Below, one piece after another: positions 35,820-45,482 of a stretch of 64,000 nucleotides of DNA; position 1 is the stretch's first letter, and each line of letters starts with the position of its first letter. The stretch comes from Sphingobacterium sp. LZ7M1 (GTDB lineage Bacteria; Bacteroidota; Bacteroidia; Sphingobacteriales; Sphingobacteriaceae). The notes under the pieces are model-generated. The model saw only the letters and a program-made list of their open reading frames with translations. It searched no databases and was not told where the DNA came from. Made by a program: the position numbers and the translations under genes. The stretch lies in the NCBI RefSeq assembly GCF_024296865.1, contig NZ_CP101134.1, forward strand, positions 1,054,001 to 1,118,000. Reading direction: 5' to 3'.

Positions 35820-38800
35820 ATGAAACAAAAATTACTCTGTCTTCTTTTTGTGTTAACATGCCTAATTGGGCAAACGTTTGCACAAAATCAAAATCTGAGT
35901 GGTACTGTGACCTCAGCGAATGACGGGCAGGCCTTGCCTGGTGTGTCGGTTCGTGTGTCTGGTTCAACGAATGCTACTCAAACAGATGCAAACGGAAAGT
36001 ACACATTAACCAATGTGGCTTCTGGAAGTAGCATCACATTCTCATTTATCGGTTATTCGTCTCAAACGGTAACTTTTAACAACAATGCAGTTATCAATGT
36101 TCAATTAAGCTCAGCAGGTGAAGAACTTGATGAGGTGGTTGTCGTTGCCTATGGTACAGCTAAGAAATCTGAAGTAACAGGTTCCATGGCTACCATGAGT
36201 GCAGAAGATTTGGACAAACGTACTGTATCCAACGTATCCAATGCATTAGCGGGTATGGCTCCAGGTATCTCTGTTTCTTCCGGAAACGGTCAACCAGGAT
36301 CAGGTGCTAGCGTACGCTTGAGAGGTATCGGATCTATGAGTGCTTCAAGTTCTCCTTTATATGTGGTAGACGGTGCTGTATTTGACGGTAACATCGGTGA
36401 TATTAACGCTGATGATATCGAAAGCATCTCCATCTTAAAGGATGCGACTTCAGCTGCTCTTTATGGATCTAGAGCTGGTAACGGTGTGATCATGATCACA
36501 ACGAAAAAGGGTCGCGGTCCGGCTAAATTAAATGTTGGCTTAACGCAAGGTATTACGGAAAGAGGTATCAAAGAATACGAAACAGTAGGAATCAATGATT
36601 ATTATCCTGTTGCATTCCAGGCTATCAAAAACTCAAGAATGTTCCCTGCTAGCGGAGCTCAAGGTGCTTCAGAAGCAGATGCGAATAAATATGCATTCGA
36701 TAATATCAAGAGATTCCTAGCTTACAACCCATTCAACGTTGCGGACAATGAAATCGTTTCAATGGACGGTACCATGAATCCAAATGCAGGTTTGAAATAC
36801 GATGATTTCAACTGGTTTGATGCCATTCAACGTGTTGGAAAAAGAACTGATGCCAATATGAACATCGGCGGTAGCAACGAAAAAACTGACTACTACGTTT
36901 CATTGGGATATTTGAATGATGAAGGTTATATCTTAAACTCAGATTTCCAACGTTTCAACGGAAGGATCAATGTAAACTCTCAGATCAAAGATTGGTTAAA
37001 AGCAGGTGTTAACATTTCTGGTGCTATGTCTGAAGGTTCATTAGCTTCTGATGCTTCAACAGGTAATGGTAACTCCTACATCAACCCATTCTCGTTCATC
37101 AGAGGATTAGGTTCGATCTACCCAGTTCATGCATTTGATGCAACTACAGGAGCTCCAGTTGTTGACCCAGTTACTGGAGAACAATACTACGACTACGGAA
37201 TGCACCCAGGCGCTGTAAACAGACCTTCAGGAGCAAGTCCGGGTAGACACGTTATTTACGAGACTATCTTGAATACTCGTCTGAACAAACGTACGATGTT
37301 AGGTGGTAGAGCTTTCTTGGATATTAAATTCTTGAAAGATTTCACATTCACACCTTCGGTTAGCATTGACCTTTCTAACAGAAACTTCGATTACTCTTGG
37401 AACAACCAAGTAGGTGATGGTGTTTCTTACAATGGATTAGGTTCAGCTGAAAACTACATCACGAAATCATATACTTTCAACCAAGTATTGCAATATAGAA
37501 AATCATTTGATTTACATAACGTATCTGCAATAGCGGCTCACGAAAACTATGATTATCAATTCAGCAGCAGAAATGCGACCAAAACAGGACAGATTATTTC
37601 TGGAATCACTGAATTAGATAACTACGTAACTCCACTTTCTTCAGGAGGATACAAAAACGTGAACCGTCTTGAATCTTACTTCGCTAAAGCATCATATAAC
37701 TACGATGAGAAGTATTATGCAGATGCATCATTCAGAACGGATGGTTCATCGATCTTCGATGATAGCAAAAGATGGGGTAATTTCTTCTCAGTAGGTGCTG
37801 CATGGGCTATCAACAAAGAGGACTTTATGTCAAGCGCTACTTGGATCAACGACTTGAGATTAAAAGCTTCATACGGTCAAGTTGGTGTCAACCACCTATT
37901 GGATGTAAACGGAAATACAATCTATTACGGATATCAAGCGCTTTACAACCTTGGATGGTCTAATGGTGGATTGCCAGGAACTGTTCTTAGTTCATTACCT
38001 AACCCTAACCTGACTTGGGAGTCTTCAAATACATTCAACCTAGGTGTGAACTTCGCTTTATTCAACAACAGATTAAGAGGTGAGGCTGAATACTACAAGA
38101 GAGGTTCAGACCAGTTATTACTATCCGTTCCACGTCCTCTTTCTTCTGCAGTTAGTACAGAATTCAGAAACGTTGGTTCGATGTACAATACAGGTTTTGA
38201 ATTGTCATTATCAGGTGATATCGTAAGAAACGATAATTTCACTTGGACAATGACCAAAAACTTCACCACCTTCAAGAACGAAATCACGAAGATGCCGGTT
38301 GAATCTCCAGTTATTACTGCTGGAAACAAAAGAAGAGAAGTTGGAAGAGATTACTACTCTTTCTGGTTGAGACAATACGCTGGTGTTGACCAAGCTGATG
38401 GTGCTGCCCTTTACATCCCTGCAGAAGGTACTGCACAAGAGAACATCCGCGTAGTGGATGGTAAAGAATATGTAACCAACCAAAACTATGCGAAATTCGA
38501 TTATTCAGGTACTTCAATTCCTGATGTAATGGGTTCCATCATCAATACCTTCAACTATAAAGCATTCACATTGTCTTTCTTGTTGAACTACCAGATCGGT
38601 GGAAAAATCTATGATAGTAACTACGCTGGTTTGATGAGCACAAACTCATATGGTAAATCATACCATGTTGATGCGATGAAAGCATGGACTACGTCAAATA
38701 CTACAAGTAATATCCCTAGATTAGACCAAGCGAACAGCAACAACATCAATGCTGCTTCTACAAGATGGTTGACAAGCGCGTCTTACTTTAGCATTCAAAA

Positions 38801-39002
38801 CGTAAACTTCCAATATAGATTACCAAGTAGCTTGTTGAACAAGATCGACCTGTCTACTGCACGCGTATTCTTAACTGGTGAGAACTTAGCCTTATTCTCA
38901 AAACGTAAAGGTATGAATCCTACAGAAAGCTTTGATGGATCTGTATCATCTACTTATTTGCCGACTCGTATTTTCAGCATCGGTGTAAATGTTGGATTTT
39001 AA
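35820..39002 (+). CDS. SusC/RagA-type TonB-dependent outer-membrane transporter
   Basis: 1060 residues. Signal peptide (1-21, ends TFAQ); CarboxypepD_reg-like domain ~24-100 (GTVTSANDGQALPGVSVRVS); TonB-box-like region EVVVVAYGTAKKSEVTGS (~107-125); plug domain with VRLRGIGSMSASSSPLYVVD and SILKDATSAALYGSRAGNGV (~130-230); then a beta-barrel ending in a C-terminal aromatic residue (VGF). It forms the outer-membrane importer of a SusCD pair, with the lid SusD-like protein following 18 nt downstream. The N-terminus lacks the STN domain, so it is not of the FecA-type signalling class. Substrate unknown. Confidence 0.95.
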   Translation: MKQKLLCLLFVLTCLIGQTFAQNQNLSGTVTSANDGQALPGVSVRVSGSTNATQTDANGKYTLTNVASGSSITFSFIGYSSQTVTFNNNAVINVQLSSAGEELDEVVVVAYGTAKKSEVTGSMATMSAEDLDKRTVSNVSNALAGMAPGISVSSGNGQPGSGASVRLRGIGSMSASSSPLYVVDGAVFDGNIGDINADDIESISILKDATSAALYGSRAGNGVIMITTKKGRGPAKLNVGLTQGITERGIKEYETVGINDYYPVAFQAIKNSRMFPASGAQGASEADANKYAFDNIKRFLAYNPFNVADNEIVSMDGTMNPNAGLKYDDFNWFDAIQRVGKRTDANMNIGGSNEKTDYYVSLGYLNDEGYILNSDFQRFNGRINVNSQIKDWLKAGVNISGAMSEGSLASDASTGNGNSYINPFSFIRGLGSIYPVHAFDATTGAPVVDPVTGEQYYDYGMHPGAVNRPSGASPGRHVIYETILNTRLNKRTMLGGRAFLDIKFLKDFTFTPSVSIDLSNRNFDYSWNNQVGDGVSYNGLGSAENYITKSYTFNQVLQYRKSFDLHNVSAIAAHENYDYQFSSRNATKTGQIISGITELDNYVTPLSSGGYKNVNRLESYFAKASYNYDEKYYADASFRTDGSSIFDDSKRWGNFFSVGAAWAINKEDFMSSATWINDLRLKASYGQVGVNHLLDVNGNTIYYGYQALYNLGWSNGGLPGTVLSSLPNPNLTWESSNTFNLGVNFALFNNRLRGEAEYYKRGSDQLLLSVPRPLSSAVSTEFRNVGSMYNTGFELSLSGDIVRNDNFTWTMTKNFTTFKNEITKMPVESPVITAGNKRREVGRDYYSFWLRQYAGVDQADGAALYIPAEGTAQENIRVVDGKEYVTNQNYAKFDYSGTSIPDVMGSIINTFNYKAFTLSFLLNYQIGGKIYDSNYAGLMSTNSYGKSYHVDAMKAWTTSNTTSNIPRLDQANSNNINAASTRWLTSASYFSIQNVNFQYRLPSSLLNKIDLSTARVFLTGENLALFSKRKGMNPTESFDGSVSSTYLPTRIFSIGVNVGF

Positions 39003-39019
39003 TTAGCAGCTGAATTATT

Positions 39020-40519
39020 ATGAAAAAAAGAAATTTAACGATATATGCTTCCGTTTTACTTCTAGCTCTTAGCGGATGTAAAAAGGACTATTTGGAAACC
39101 GCTCCAACTGACAAAGTTTCTCAAGATGAAATCTTCAGTTCGATTGCCAATGCTAATACAGCATTGAACGGTATCTATAGATTTATGTTTGAGCGTACAA
39201 CCGTAGTGGATTGGAATGTTCAAAACAAACCAGGTGTTGGTGGTATCATGCTAGGTCTTGACTTTATGGGCGAAGACTTAGGTATCAGTGATGCAAACTG
39301 GTTCGGTTCTACCGGTGAAGGTAACTGGCAAGGTGGTCGTAATGACAACCATAAATTGACTGAATACTATTATAGAACTTTCTACAAAATCATTGGTGAC
39401 TCTAACTTTATCCTGGATAATGTAGATGGTCTTCCAGGAACTGATGAAGAGAAAAACAACCTGAAATCTCAAGCTTTGACGCTTAGAGCATATGCTTACT
39501 CCAATCTGGTTCAGCTTTACGCTAAAAGATATGATGCAAGCACAGCAAACGATCAGCTAGGTGTTCCTTTGGTATTGAAATCTTCAGATGGCGCATTGCC
39601 AAGATCAACAGTGAAAGAAGTGTATGCTTCAATCATCAAAGATTTAGATGATGCGATCGCATTGAACGTGGAATCAAGAGTAAACAAGTCTCATATCAAC
39701 CTATATGTGACTTACGGTATACGTGCAAGAGTTGCTTTGACCATGCAGGACTATCCTAATGCAATCAAATATGCTCAATTGGTTATCGAGTCAGGAAGTT
39801 TCCCATTGATGAACCAAGATACGTACATGAAAGGATTCAATGATGCTCCTTCTATGTCTGAGTTTATGTGGGCTTCTATGCCAACACAGGATCAGATGGA
39901 TGCATTCGGATCTTACTTTGCACAGATCGCTTACAATGCAAATACCTCTTTTATGCGTGCGAACCCTAAGAGAATCAACTCTGCATTGTATGACAAAATC
40001 TCTGAAACAGATATCAGAAAGAAACTATGGGAACCAAAACCAACTGCGGCCAACTTCCCATTGCCATTGGCATCTTTCGCTCGTCAAGAGTATATGACTA
40101 GGAAATTCTCTATCAAATCACCAGGTGGTGCTTTGGGAGATGTTCCTTTGATGAGATCGGCAGAAATGCACTTGATCTTGGCAGAAGCTTATGCAAGCTC
40201 AAACCAAACGGCTAATGCACAAGAAGCATTGTTCAACTTTGTAAAAGTTCGTGACCTTGAAGCGAAGAAATCAACCAACACGGGTGCCGCTTTATTGGAA
40301 GAGATCTGGACCAACAGAAGAACAGAGCTTTGGGGTGAAGGATTCAGATTCTACGATTTGAAACGTTTGAACCAGCCTTTGGACAGAACTGTCGTTCCTA
40401 ACTATGCTCCTGGAAGTGTAAATGGAATCGTAAAGGTTGCTGCCGGTGCTAAAGATTGGCAATTCTTGTTCCCATTGGCGGAATTGAATGCTAACGCGGA
40501 AATCAAACAGAACGATTAA
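39020..40519 (+). CDS. SusD/RagB-type outer-membrane lipoprotein
   Basis: 499 residues. Lipoprotein signal with lipobox ALSGC (Cys20). SusD features: DYLETAPTDKVSQDEIFSS at the N-terminus, TPR-like helices through ~300 (LRAYAYSNLVQLYAK, INLYVTYGIRARVALTMQDY), and a C-terminal region with IWTNRRTELWGEGFRFYDLKR. It binds ligand and caps the SusC barrel. The pair is followed by a terminator, with no glycoside hydrolase or surface-binding gene attached, so peptides or small glycans are both possible cargo. Confidence 0.94.
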   Translation: MKKRNLTIYASVLLLALSGCKKDYLETAPTDKVSQDEIFSSIANANTALNGIYRFMFERTTVVDWNVQNKPGVGGIMLGLDFMGEDLGISDANWFGSTGEGNWQGGRNDNHKLTEYYYRTFYKIIGDSNFILDNVDGLPGTDEEKNNLKSQALTLRAYAYSNLVQLYAKRYDASTANDQLGVPLVLKSSDGALPRSTVKEVYASIIKDLDDAIALNVESRVNKSHINLYVTYGIRARVALTMQDYPNAIKYAQLVIESGSFPLMNQDTYMKGFNDAPSMSEFMWASMPTQDQMDAFGSYFAQIAYNANTSFMRANPKRINSALYDKISETDIRKKLWEPKPTAANFPLPLASFARQEYMTRKFSIKSPGGALGDVPLMRSAEMHLILAEAYASSNQTANAQEALFNFVKVRDLEAKKSTNTGAALLEEIWTNRRTELWGEGFRFYDLKRLNQPLDRTVVPNYAPGSVNGIVKVAAGAKDWQFLFPLAELNANAEIKQND

Positions 40520-40542
40520 TTCGGTTTGTAAATAATAATCTG

Positions 40543-40578
40543 GAAGAGGTTGTCTGAAGAGACAACCTCTTCTTTTTT
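40543..40578 (+). terminator. Intrinsic terminator of the SusC/SusD pair
   Basis: Perfect 13-bp stem GAAGAGGTTGTCT / AGACAACCTCTTC with a GAAG loop and T run. Confidence 0.88.
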
Positions 40579-40637
40579 GAGGGAAAGGGAGAAGAAGTGG
40601 CATCGGCTCTGCTCTGCCAATGGGATGAAAGGTGCAT

Positions 40638-40788
40638 TTGAACCAGGATGGAAGGGATAAGAGGATAGACCATGATTATGATCAACATTTCGCTGGAAAA
40701 TCCATCATACTGTAGGGACGTATCGAATACGCCCGCGCCCCAATGACTCTATTATCCTTATCCGAAGGTCACGGAAAGTACGCCAATT
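40638..40788 (+). repeat. Dispersed repeat family A, copy 2 (forward orientation)
   Basis: About 150 nt starting TTGAACCAGGATGG, with AGAGGATAGACCA, CATTTCGCTGGAAA, TATCGAATACGCCC and ending GTACGCCAAT. It aligns over its full length with the reverse complement of 48841-48990. Non-coding. Confidence 0.8.
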
Positions 40789-40879
40789 CTAATAATGCTG
40801 TTTTTAATTAATCTATTTGATTTTTGATGTTGTTCTGAGATCCTTCCTGCGTACACAATATTGTCTTTTTTGCGACATA

Positions 40880-41030
40880 CTGCCCTAGCAGGGCAGAATT
40901 ATTTTAGAAAGGGTCTTGAACAAAAAAGGTGGTAACGAAAAACCGATGTTCGATTAATCGAACATCGGTTTTTCGCTAATTCCAGCCTATCATGCCGCGT
41001 CGGCTAAAATAATGAAACCCCTATAGGGTT
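40880..41030. repeat. Composite hairpin repeat family C, copy 1
   Basis: Order of parts: hairpin CTGCCC/GGGCAG (40880-40896), end repeat ATTATTTTAG (40898-40907), a perfect 40-nt palindrome centred at 40955/40956, inverted end repeat CTAAAATAAT (41004-41013), hairpin AACCC/GGGTT (41016-41030). No coding frame. The same arrangement occurs at 48560-48710. Confidence 0.8.
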
Positions 41031-41156
41031 CCATTTCTAAAATTTCAAAAACCAATGCTTTTTGCCAGCCTGCTGCTATCTTTATTTCTTCTGTACATTG
41101 TGGGCTGATGCTATTTAGAAATGCTTATAGATGGTCCATTAATAAAAACAATCCTT

Positions 41157-41858
41157 TTACCCTTTCACTAATGAAATTTCCTGGTAGGTATCAGAAATGG
41201 CAAAGATCCTATAGCCATGGTCATACAATAGCTTAAAGAATTTCTGTCCTTTTTCCTTACCATTGGGAAAGAACCTTTCGTGGGTTTCAACGAGGATTTG
41301 TTTGATGGGAATGCCGGAGTTTAATATTCCTTCCATGACAGCGTATTCAGAGCCCTCTATGTCCATCTTTAACACATCGATGGATTGGTGCCCCAAATCG
41401 TTGGCAATCTCTTTAAACTCCTTTAAAAGCACGTCTACAGAATCGTGTTCATCGACAAGGCTATGGTCGTAAACACTTCCGGAAACATGCTCCTTGTTTT
41501 TGGGAAGATGGAAGGTAACCATCTCCGTTTTTTCGCCCAAACCAAAAGGATGGAAATAAAACTGTTCTGGAGTTTCATTATTACGCACGTAATTGATAGA
41601 CTTTGGGGTAGGATCGAAGCCAAAAACCTTGGCTCCATGTTTGGCAATGATGGCTTTATCAAATGAAATATCCTCACCAATGCCAAATGAATATACGATC
41701 GCATTATCGGGAACCAGGCTTGGATCGACATAAAAGCCGCCATATCCATTGCCATACCATTCCTTTGCACGTTTTTCCTCTACGTCAATAAAAGCAATCT
41801 TTCCAATGCGCGCTTTAACCCAATATTCTAATCTTTTAAGTTTGTCGTTTCTTTCCAT
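41157..41858 (-). CDS. FkbM-family methyltransferase
   Basis: 233 residues. A Rossmann-type SAM-binding region (VYSFGIGEDISFDKAI, then VFGFDPTPKSI) and the family-typical IDVLKMDIEGSEYAVMEGIL with the acidic DIEGSE core. FkbM proteins are O-methyltransferases that act on polyketides, polysaccharides or glycolipids. The gene stands alone (minus strand, 46 nt downstream of the CBS-type enzyme) and has no sugar-biosynthesis neighbours, so the substrate is not deducible. Confidence 0.87.
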   Translation of the reverse strand: MERNDKLKRLEYWVKARIGKIAFIDVEEKRAKEWYGNGYGGFYVDPSLVPDNAIVYSFGIGEDISFDKAIIAKHGAKVFGFDPTPKSINYVRNNETPEQFYFHPFGLGEKTEMVTFHLPKNKEHVSGSVYDHSLVDEHDSVDVLLKEFKEIANDLGHQSIDVLKMDIEGSEYAVMEGILNSGIPIKQILVETHERFFPNGKEKGQKFFKLLYDHGYRIFAISDTYQEISLVKG

Positions 41859-41904
41859 TCTTTGTGGTAGATTAATTTAAATATACCCAAAAAATGGAAA
41901 AATC

Positions 41905-43269
41905 CTAAACTTCTGAAATTGCGTTGATGATATCGTATTGGGTGATGATATTGATCCTTCCAAAATCATCTTCCACCAATACCGCTTGGGTATCTTTATT
42001 GATCAATCCAGAGATCTTATCAATGGAGGTGTTCAGGTCAACAAATGGAAAAGGTTTGGATGTAATCTCTTCCACTGCAGATGATTTTAATGATGGATTT
42101 TCGAGCAATGCAGAAAGAATATCCGATTCTGTGACCTTTCCGATTACCATACCCTGTTGGGTGACAGGTATTTGGGAAATGTTCAGCGATTTCATGATAT
42201 TGAAGGTTTCCACAACAGTCTGGTTGGCATCTGCCGTGATGATGGCCTGTTCGCCACGTTTTTTGAGAATTGATTTTGCCGTTAGCTTCTCATCTTTTAA
42301 GAATCCTCTTTCGCGCAACCAATCCTCATTGTACATTTTTCCCATGTAACGAGATCCATGGTCATGGAAAATCACAACGACTACATCATCTTCTTTCAGG
42401 TCTTTTCCTAATTGTAACAAACCTGCCAATGCAGCGCCGGCAGAATTTCCGGCAAAGATACCTTCCTTGCGCGCCAGGTCCCTGGTCATCAATGCTGCAT
42501 CTTTATCAGTGACCTTTTCAAACAGGTCTATCAGTGAAAAATCAACATTCTTCGGCAAGAAATCCTCACCTATACCTTCGGTGATATAGGGGTAGATTTC
42601 ATTCTTGTCAAATATGCCGGTTTCCTTATATTTCTTGAATACGGAACCATAGGTGTCAATCCCCCAAACCTTGATGTTCGGGTTCTTCTCCCTCAAATAT
42701 TTTGCGGTACCCGAGATAGTACCACCGGTTCCGACCCCTACGACCAAATGCGTAACCTTTCCTTCGGTCTGTTCCCAGATTTCCGGACCGGTCTGCTCAT
42801 AATGGGCTTTAGTATTGGAAAGGTTGTCATATTGATTGGCCTTCCAGGCATTGGGAACCTCTTTCTCCAATCGGCTGGAAACCGAATAATAGGAGCGAGG
42901 ATCCTCTGGATCTACGTTGGTAGGACAGACGATCACTTCAGCACCAAAGGCACGAAGGGCATCGATCTTCTCTTTCGACTGCTTATCCGTGGTGGTAAAA
43001 ATACAGCGATAACCTTTTACTACGGCCGCCATTGCCAATCCCATTCCTGTATTTCCCGAAGTCCCTTCGATAATGGTGCCTCCAGGTTTCAGTAAACCGG
43101 CTTCTTCAGCATCCTCAATCATCTTCAAGGCCATACGGTCCTTGATGGAGTTTCCAGGATTGCTTGTTTCGATCTTGGCTAAAATAGTTCCCTTTAAATT
43201 CTCAGTTATCTTATTTAGTTTGACCAAAGGTGTATTTCCAATGGTTTCTAAAATGTTATTATACCACAT
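41905..43269 (-). CDS. PLP-dependent cystathionine beta-synthase/cysteine synthase with CBS domains
   Basis: 454 residues. Fold type II PLP enzyme: NSIKDRMALKM holds the Schiff-base Lys (K43), GTSGNTGMG binds phosphate, VGVGTGGTISGTAKYL follows. Two CBS domains occupy ~335-454 (VVETFNIMKSLNISQIPV and ADDFGRINIITQYDII-like end). The combination catalytic domain plus CBS pair is that of cystathionine beta-synthase; substrate choice (serine with homocysteine, or O-acetylserine) cannot be settled from sequence. An exact -7 element lies 33 nt upstream. Confidence 0.88.
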   Translation of the reverse strand: MWYNNILETIGNTPLVKLNKITENLKGTILAKIETSNPGNSIKDRMALKMIEDAEEAGLLKPGGTIIEGTSGNTGMGLAMAAVVKGYRCIFTTTDKQSKEKIDALRAFGAEVIVCPTNVDPEDPRSYYSVSSRLEKEVPNAWKANQYDNLSNTKAHYEQTGPEIWEQTEGKVTHLVVGVGTGGTISGTAKYLREKNPNIKVWGIDTYGSVFKKYKETGIFDKNEIYPYITEGIGEDFLPKNVDFSLIDLFEKVTDKDAALMTRDLARKEGIFAGNSAGAALAGLLQLGKDLKEDDVVVVIFHDHGSRYMGKMYNEDWLRERGFLKDEKLTAKSILKKRGEQAIITADANQTVVETFNIMKSLNISQIPVTQQGMVIGKVTESDILSALLENPSLKSSAVEEITSKPFPFVDLNTSIDKISGLINKDTQAVLVEDDFGRINIITQYDIINAISEV

Positions 43270-43302
43270 AGGTGAAGTTTTGTGTCTGTTTGTTGTCTAC
43301 CA

Positions 43303-43310
43303 CAAAAGTA
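43303..43310 (-). promoter_or_regulatory. -7 promoter element of the CBS-type gene
   Basis: Minus-strand TACTTTTG, exact TAnnTTTG, 33 nt upstream of the ATG, in the 49-nt gap to the AMP nucleosidase gene. Confidence 0.5.
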
Positions 43311-43318
43311 GATATTTT

Positions 43319-44158
43319 TTAGAACTTCAAGTGTTTTACCGTTAAGCCATTGTTGATTAATTGCTTTAAGGCATCAATTCCAATTTTCACATGGGTTTCC
43401 ACATAAGATTTGGTAACCGTCACATCAGATTTGTCTGTTTTAACGCCTTCCGGTACCATTGGTTGGTCTGAAACCAATAATAGGGCACCAGTAGGGATCT
43501 TGTTGGCAAATCCTACCGAAAAGATCGTTGCAGTCTCCATATCTACGGCCATGGCACGGATGCTCTTTAGGTATTTCTTAAACTGCTTGTCATGCTCCCA
43601 AACGCGACGGTTGGTGGTATAGACAGTTCCGGTCCAGTAATCACGGGAGTGGTCCCTAATGGTGGTGGAAATGGCTTTCTGCAGAGCGAAGGCCGGTAGT
43701 GATGGTACTTCAGGTGGCAGATAATCATTGGAAGTCCCTTCTCCACGGATCGCAGCGATCGGAAGGATCAGTTCACCTACATCTATTTTCTTCTTTAATA
43801 CCCCTGTTTTACCTAGGAATAGCACTGCTTTCGGGTGGATGGCTGTCAATAGGTCCATCACGGTTGCAGCAACGGGAGAACCCATACCAAAATTGATGAT
43901 GGTAATGCCGTCTGCGGTACAGGTCTGCATCGGTTTGTCCTCGCCCATGATCGGCGCATCGCCATGCATCTGCGAAAACAACTTCACATAATTGCTGAAA
44001 TTGGTCAATAATATATATTCCCCAAATTCTTCCAAGGGTCTACCCGTATAACGAGGCAGCCAATTGTTCACAATATCTTCTTTTGTCTTTAATCCTGCTT
44101 TAATAGGGGAGTTTACCTCTTCGATATTTTCTTGTTTTTCGTCTTTTTTCTTAGTCAT
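43319..44158 (-). CDS. AMP nucleosidase, Bacteroidota-type
   Basis: 279 residues. A charged N-terminal tail (1-30) and a nucleoside-phosphorylase-like domain with INFGMGSPVAATVMDLL, FLGKTGVLKK, MAVDMETATIF (catalytic-site Met/Glu) and LLVSDQPMVPEG. It hydrolyses AMP to adenine and ribose 5-phosphate; Bacteroidota have this short form instead of the ~480-residue E. coli Amn. It stands between the CBS-type gene and clpX on the same strand. Assignment to nucleosidase rather than phosphorylase is from family resemblance. Confidence 0.85.
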   Translation of the reverse strand: MTKKKDEKQENIEEVNSPIKAGLKTKEDIVNNWLPRYTGRPLEEFGEYILLTNFSNYVKLFSQMHGDAPIMGEDKPMQTCTADGITIINFGMGSPVAATVMDLLTAIHPKAVLFLGKTGVLKKKIDVGELILPIAAIRGEGTSNDYLPPEVPSLPAFALQKAISTTIRDHSRDYWTGTVYTTNRRVWEHDKQFKKYLKSIRAMAVDMETATIFSVGFANKIPTGALLLVSDQPMVPEGVKTDKSDVTVTKSYVETHVKIGIDALKQLINNGLTVKHLKF

Positions 44159-44191
44159 AATTTCATCCTTTCTTAATAATTTCCTAATACA

Positions 44192-44221
44192 AAAAACCCT
44201 CGCGTGATTGGCGAGGGTTTA
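44192..44221 (-). terminator. Intrinsic terminator of clpX
   Basis: 10-bp stem AAACCCTCGC / GCGAGGGTTT; on the minus strand followed by a T run. It separates clpX from the AMP nucleosidase gene. Confidence 0.85.
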
Positions 44222-44226
44222 GATTT

Positions 44227-45477
44227 TTATGCGACTTGCAGTTTCTTAAAGTCCGTCTTAGCAAACTTGTTCTTTGCATAATCCAGACTGATCTGCAAGG
44301 TCTTGTCTTCTGAATTTTCCTTATTGCTCGGTGTTTCGAACATGGCATCCAGCATGATTGCCTCACAAATGCTCCGTAACCCACGGGCCCCTAATTTGAA
44401 TTCCCAAGCTTTGTCAACGATGAAGTCATAAACCTCTGGCTCGAATGACAGCTTGATCCCTTCGTACTCAAACAACTTGATATACTGTTTTACCAAGGCA
44501 TTCTTAGGTCGGGTAAGGATATTCAACAAAGTTTCCTTATCCAATGGGTTCAGATGCGTAAGAACTGGCAAACGACCGATCAACTCAGGGATCAATCCGA
44601 AGTTCTTAAGATCTTGCGGAGTGATGTATTTATATAAGTTGTTCAGGTCAATTTCCTGATCCTCATCTTTCATTTTATATCCAACAGTTTGAGTTCTCAA
44701 TCTGTTTGCGATTTTCTTTTGGATACCGTCAAATGCACCACCACAGATAAACAGGATGTTGCTGGTATTTACCGAGATCATTTTCTGATCAGGGTGCTTA
44801 CGGCCACCTTGAGGTGGAACATTGACATTGGTTCCTTCCAAGATCTTCAATAATGCTTGTTGAACGCCTTCTCCTGAAACATCACGGGTGATCGATGGGT
44901 TATCGCTTTTTCTAGCGATCTTGTCAATCTCATCGATATAGATGATTCCACGTTCTGCGGCAGCGACGTCATAGTCTGCAGCTTGCAGTAATCTGGTCAA
45001 GATGCTTTCCACATCTTCACCGACATATCCTGCTTCTGTCAAAACTGTAGCATCCACGATACAGAATGGCACGTTCAAGATCTTGGCAACGGTCTTTGCC
45101 AATAAGGTTTTACCTGTTCCGGTCTCTCCGACGATAATCAAGTTGGATTTTTCAATCTCGGTCTCATCCGACTCAACACGTTGGTTTAAACGTTTGTAAT
45201 GGTTGTAAACCGCTACAGAGATGACTTTCTTCGCATCATCTTGTCCAATCACGTATTGATCCAAATGTTCCTTGATTTCCTTTGGACGGATTAATTTAAG
45301 AGCAGTTTGAATAGATTTATTCTTGCGTTGCTTAAGCTCTTCCGCCAAAATCTCCCCAGCTTGTTGCACACATCTGTCGCAGATATGCGCACCATCACCC
45401 GCAATAAGCATTTGCGCTTCATTTTTACTGATTCCGCAAAATGAGCAATGGATATCTCTATTGTTCGATTTACTCAT
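44227..45477 (-). CDS. clpX: ATP-dependent Clp protease ATP-binding subunit ClpX
   Basis: 416 residues. The N-terminal zinc domain has C11, C14, C33 and C36 (CSFC...CDRC). The AAA+ core shows Walker A GETGTGKT (117-124), the pore motif GYVGEDVE, Walker [11 protein letters not shown], the RKHPDQ loop and [11 protein letters not shown]. An IGF-type loop for ClpP docking is not obvious by eye in the usual position, though [10 protein letters not shown] lies there. It unfolds substrates for ClpP. Five bases separate it from clpP upstream, so the pair is one operon. Confidence 0.96.
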   Translation of the reverse strand: MSKSNNRDIHCSFCGISKNEAQMLIAGDGAHICDRCVQQAGEILAEELKQRKNKSIQTALKLIRPKEIKEHLDQYVIGQDDAKKVISVAVYNHYKRLNQRVESDETEIEKSNLIIVGETGTGKTLLAKTVAKILNVPFCIVDATVLTEAGYVGEDVESILTRLLQAADYDVAAAERGIIYIDEIDKIARKSDNPSITRDVSGEGVQQALLKILEGTNVNVPPQGGRKHPDQKMISVNTSNILFICGGAFDGIQKKIANRLRTQTVGYKMKDEDQEIDLNNLYKYITPQDLKNFGLIPELIGRLPVLTHLNPLDKETLLNILTRPKNALVKQYIKLFEYEGIKLSFEPEVYDFIVDKAWEFKLGARGLRSICEAIMLDAMFETPSNKENSEDKTLQISLDYAKNKFAKTDFKKLQVA

Positions 45478-45482
45478 TGTTA

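Noticed and set aside
40930..40980. Central palindrome of repeat C as a terminator for the SusC/SusD operon
   Set aside because: A clear terminator already lies at 40543-40578, and the palindrome lacks a following T run.
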